Source: Bacteroidia bacterium (GTDB lineage: Bacteria; Bacteroidota; Bacteroidia; J057). Taken from it: 64,000 nucleotides of DNA. This document shows positions 61,566-64,000 of the stretch, piece after piece. A program made the position numbers and the translations under genes. Every line of letters starts with the position of its first letter. The first letter of the stretch is position 1. The DNA lies in NCBI GenBank assembly GCA_033391075.1, contig JAWPMV010000001.1, positions 6,634,001-6,698,000 of the forward strand, written 5' to 3'. Under the pieces are notes generated by a model. That model searched no databases. It was not told the origin of the DNA and saw only the letters and a program-made list of their open reading frames with translations.

Positions 61566-61644
61566 GTAAACGTACTGGAGTCTTGGCTTGTTGGAGTTGT
61601 ATCCAAAAATTTACACCAGCACGCCAGCACCCCAACACGTTTAT
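61566..61644. repeat. 8-nt-phased hairpin element D
   Basis: Left arm GTAAACGT, ACTGGAGT, CTTGGCTT, GTTGGAGT; spacer with AAAAATTT; right arm ACACCAGC, ACGCCAGC, ACCCCAAC, ACGTTTAT. Reverse complement of the right arm aligns with the left arm unit by unit (ATAAACGT/GTAAACGT, GTTGGGGT/ACTGGAGT, GCTGGCGT/CTTGGCTT, GCTGGTGT/GTTGGAGT). Confidence 0.7.
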
Positions 61645-61692
61645 GGAAAATTCTATATATTATGGTGTAGGACTATTAAAACGAAACAGCCC

Positions 61693-63618
61693 ATGGGAGA
61701 CCTCAATGTAAAATCTGTACGCACGCAGGAAGAACAGCAAAAATTCGTAAGGTATTTACTTCAAGATACACATGCATTAGAGCGCATGCTGAAAGAGGAA
61801 TGGTTTGAAGACGATATCACACGAATAGGGGCCGAACAGGAGATGTGCCTTGTGGATAGATTTTGGAAACCCATGCACATAAATCTTCAGGCCCTAAAGA
61901 CCATAGATAATGATCTTTTCACTTCCGAATTAGCCAACTTCAATTTGGAAGCCAATATGATGCCGCTGGAGTTTACAGGAAGTAGTATTTCTGATATGCA
62001 TGCTTCTCTGAAAAAAACCCTGGATACGGCTCAGGAAAAGGTAGAGGCTTTAGGGGCAACCATCTTGCTTTCAGGGATTTTGCCCACTATACGTAAAGCA
62101 GATGTTGAGATAGAAAATATTACTCCTTTGGATCGCTATCGTGCGTTGATGGATGGTTTAAAAGAACTAAGAGGGGAAGCTTTTGAGTTGCGAATAGAAG
62201 GGATAGATGAACTTAATCTGAAACAGGATACAGCTATGTTGGAGGCTTGTAATACCAGCTTCCAGGTCCACCTGCAGGTCGCGCCCAATGATTTCGTTCG
62301 CAAATACAATTACGCACAGGCTCTGGCAGCTCCTGTCATGGCAATTTCTGTGAATTCTCCCCTTTTGTTTGGAAGAAGATTGTGGAAAGAAACGCGAATC
62401 GCTTTGTTCCAGCAATCCATAGATATCCGCACCCTGACAGAACACTTTAGAGACAGAAGCCCACGGGTAACTTTCGGAAGCGACTGGCTGAAAAATTCCA
62501 TTATGGAAATTTATCAGGAAGACCTTGCACGATTTCAGGTCTTGCTTTCCACAGACGTAGACGAAGATGTTTTTGAGAAACTTAATAAGGGAATCACCCC
62601 CAAACTTCGTGCACTCAATATCCACAACTCAACGGTTTATCGCTGGAACCGGCCTTGTTATGGTATTTCCCCCAATGGCAAGCCTCATTTGCGAATTGAG
62701 AATCGCATCCTTCCAGCTGGTCCAAGCCTTCCCGATACCATGGCAAATGCCACTTTCTGGTTGGGATTGATGAATGGAATGGAAGAGACCTATCCGGATA
62801 TTTCCCAGGAGCTAGACTTTGCCGATGTGAAAGCCAATTTCTTCAAGGCTGCCCGTTTTGGAATGGATACGCAATTCTGTTGGACAAAGGGGCGGAAGAT
62901 TTCGCCTGCTCAACTCATATTAGAAGAGCTTTTGCCTATTGCAAAAGCAGGCCTTGAGAAAGCCAAAATTTCACCCAAAGATATCGAGTACTATCTGGGC
63001 ATCATCGAAGCCCGCTGTAAGTCCGGAATGACAGGTTCCCACTGGATCCTTACCTCATTCTCTAATCTTCGCAAAGAGGGAGTAACCCGGGATGAAACCA
63101 TTTCTGCCATTACCGCATCCATTTATCGTCAACAACATCAAGGCAAACCTGTCCATGAATGGGAGTTGGCCAAATCTGACGATACCGATTACGAACCTAC
63201 AGCACTCCTTGTAGAAGAATTTATGAGTACCGATCTCATTACGGTCAAAGAAGATGATCTCATCGATTTTGCTGCCAGTTTGATGGACTGGCGAAAAATC
63301 AGGCATGTTCCTGTAGAAGATAAAAAAGGTAAGCTTGTAGGAGTATTGACTATGCGGAGGTTGCTACGGTCTTATTTGGAAAGAAATCATGAGAATAAAT
63401 CGGAAGATGTACCGACCGTAAAATCTGTCATGTTCAAAAATCCCAAAGGAATATCTCCAGAAGATAGCATTCACAAAGCCATGGAGATTATGCAGGATCA
63501 TCAGATCGGTTGTTTACCTGTTCTTAAAAATGATACCCTTGTGGGCATGATCACCGAGACTGATTTCCTAACGATTACTGGAAATCTGATTCGAAGATTG
63601 GCGAGGAAGCTGAACTAG
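61693..63618 (+). CDS. glutamate-cysteine ligase (GCS2)-like protein with C-terminal CBS pair
   Basis: 641 residues. Residues ~15-500 belong to the GCS2/carboxylate-amine ligase superfamily: RIGAEQEMCLVD near the start (the nucleotide/metal Glu), FNLEANMMPLEFTG, NTSFQVHLQV, HLRIENRILPAGPS. The last ~120 residues are two CBS domains (VEEFMSTDLITVKEDD...KIRHVPVEDKKGKLVGVLTMR and VKSVMFKNPKGISPEDS...GCLPVLKNDTLVGMI), which bind adenosyl nucleotides and regulate. ATP-dependent peptide-bond formation is likely; the amino acid partner is uncertain. ATG at 61693 (MGDLNVKSV) is chosen because the open frame upstream runs through the phased hairpin. Its stop is 3 bp from the glycosyltransferase start, so they form an operon. 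Confidence 0.85.
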   Translation: MGDLNVKSVRTQEEQQKFVRYLLQDTHALERMLKEEWFEDDITRIGAEQEMCLVDRFWKPMHINLQALKTIDNDLFTSELANFNLEANMMPLEFTGSSISDMHASLKKTLDTAQEKVEALGATILLSGILPTIRKADVEIENITPLDRYRALMDGLKELRGEAFELRIEGIDELNLKQDTAMLEACNTSFQVHLQVAPNDFVRKYNYAQALAAPVMAISVNSPLLFGRRLWKETRIALFQQSIDIRTLTEHFRDRSPRVTFGSDWLKNSIMEIYQEDLARFQVLLSTDVDEDVFEKLNKGITPKLRALNIHNSTVYRWNRPCYGISPNGKPHLRIENRILPAGPSLPDTMANATFWLGLMNGMEETYPDISQELDFADVKANFFKAARFGMDTQFCWTKGRKISPAQLILEELLPIAKAGLEKAKISPKDIEYYLGIIEARCKSGMTGSHWILTSFSNLRKEGVTRDETISAITASIYRQQHQGKPVHEWELAKSDDTDYEPTALLVEEFMSTDLITVKEDDLIDFAASLMDWRKIRHVPVEDKKGKLVGVLTMRRLLRSYLERNHENKSEDVPTVKSVMFKNPKGISPEDSIHKAMEIMQDHQIGCLPVLKNDTLVGMITETDFLTITGNLIRRLARKLN

Positions 63619-63621
63619 TTT

Positions 63622-64000
63622 ATGAGAATAGGATTCGACGCAAAAAGACTCTTCCACAATTTTACCGGCCTGGGAAACTATAGCAGAAGTCTGCTGAGCA
63701 ATCTTTCGCAATATGCGAATGAGGATTGGGAACTTCATTTATATTCTCCAAAGCTATCTTCACATGCCCGAGTACAGGAATTTTTGGACAAACCTTATCA
63801 TCGGCATACAGGAAAGGGAGTATTGTGGCGAAGTAGAGGCATTAGCAAAGATCTCCAAAAAGATGGGATCGATATCTATCACGGCCTTAGTCATGAGATT
63901 CCTTTGAGGGTAGGGGAGAAGGGAATCAAGAGCATTGTAAGCATGCATGACCTGATCTTTCTCCATCATCCCCATCTCTATCCCTTTATCGATAGGAAAA
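63622..64000 (+). CDS. GT4-type glycosyltransferase, 5' part
   Basis: The first 126 codons of a glycosyltransferase of the GT-B group 1 family. It opens MRIGFDAKRLFHNFTGLGNY, where the G-x-G-N-Y loop is the donor/acceptor-cleft Gly-rich loop of GT4 enzymes. DIYHGLSHEIPL and SIVSMHDLIFLHHPHLYP are also typical of mannosyl/glucosyl-transferases. It runs off the right edge, so the nucleotide-sugar-binding C-domain is unseen. It begins 3 bp after the GCS2-CBS stop and is almost certainly co-transcribed with it. Confidence 0.88.
   Translation, partial: MRIGFDAKRLFHNFTGLGNYSRSLLSNLSQYANEDWELHLYSPKLSSHARVQEFLDKPYHRHTGKGVLWRSRGISKDLQKDGIDIYHGLSHEIPLRVGEKGIKSIVSMHDLIFLHHPHLYPFIDRK

Overview
The window looks like a chromosomal segment of a Bacteroidota bacterium, most likely a marine Saprospiria-type (Lewinella/Haliscomenobacter-like) organism. 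The evidence is a large PKD-repeat protein with a gliding-motility/type IX secretion (type B) C-terminal domain, A-rich leaders with a Bacteroidota-type promoter (TTTG...TAnnTTTG) before the transglycosylase gene, an LpxK gene (so an outer membrane), many CHAT and STAND/NACHT proteins, and moderately AT-rich DNA. Assignment below phylum is inference.

Layout. 1-5.4 kb: 5' part of sucA, a thioesterase, and a tandem CbbX-type AAA ATPase. 5.4-17.8 kb: small regulators, a histidine kinase, the 1654-residue secreted PKD protein, and metabolic genes (2-hydroxyacid dehydrogenase, fatty acid desaturase, NmrA-type oxidoreductase). 17.8-18.9 kb: a tandem array of four 251-bp units, each with a long palindrome whose side hairpins co-vary. 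18.9-24.9 kb: a six-gene minus-strand run (longin-like protein, Rab-like GTPase, PAS-like protein, LpxK, RavA, ViaA). 25-27.5 kb: htpG and a thioredoxin-fold protein.

27.5-48.5 kb is the accessory part. It holds three independent CHAT (caspase-like) protease loci fused to or adjacent to STAND/NACHT NTPases. The first is a one-piece CHAT-nSTAND-TM-FGE protein. The second is a three-gene set: CHAT protein, nSTAND ATPase, then a TM/OmpA-like protein. The third is a CHAT-NACHT protein whose membrane tail is on a separate, ATGA-overlapping gene. Between them lie surface or host-interaction type proteins (an S74/hep-hag protein, a hemopexin-repeat protein, a lipoprotein), a deletion-derived pseudogene, and an AraC/SnoaL-like cluster. 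The two split loci look like one ancestral polypeptide broken at the junction between NTPase and membrane segment.

48.7-64 kb: tRNA-Phe, an HdrCB-like Fe-S pair, UspA, a lytic transglycosylase, a ParA with an unusual repeat/RHH partner, a DUF695-RraB protein, a non-canonical Nramp homologue in an operon with an adenylate cyclase, a divergent cNMP-binding protein, a GCS2-CBS protein, and the start of a glycosyltransferase. The intergenic spaces hold four hairpins, plus two single arms near 14.5 and 15.9 kb, built from degenerate 8-nt units in strict register. I do not recognise them as a named repeat family.
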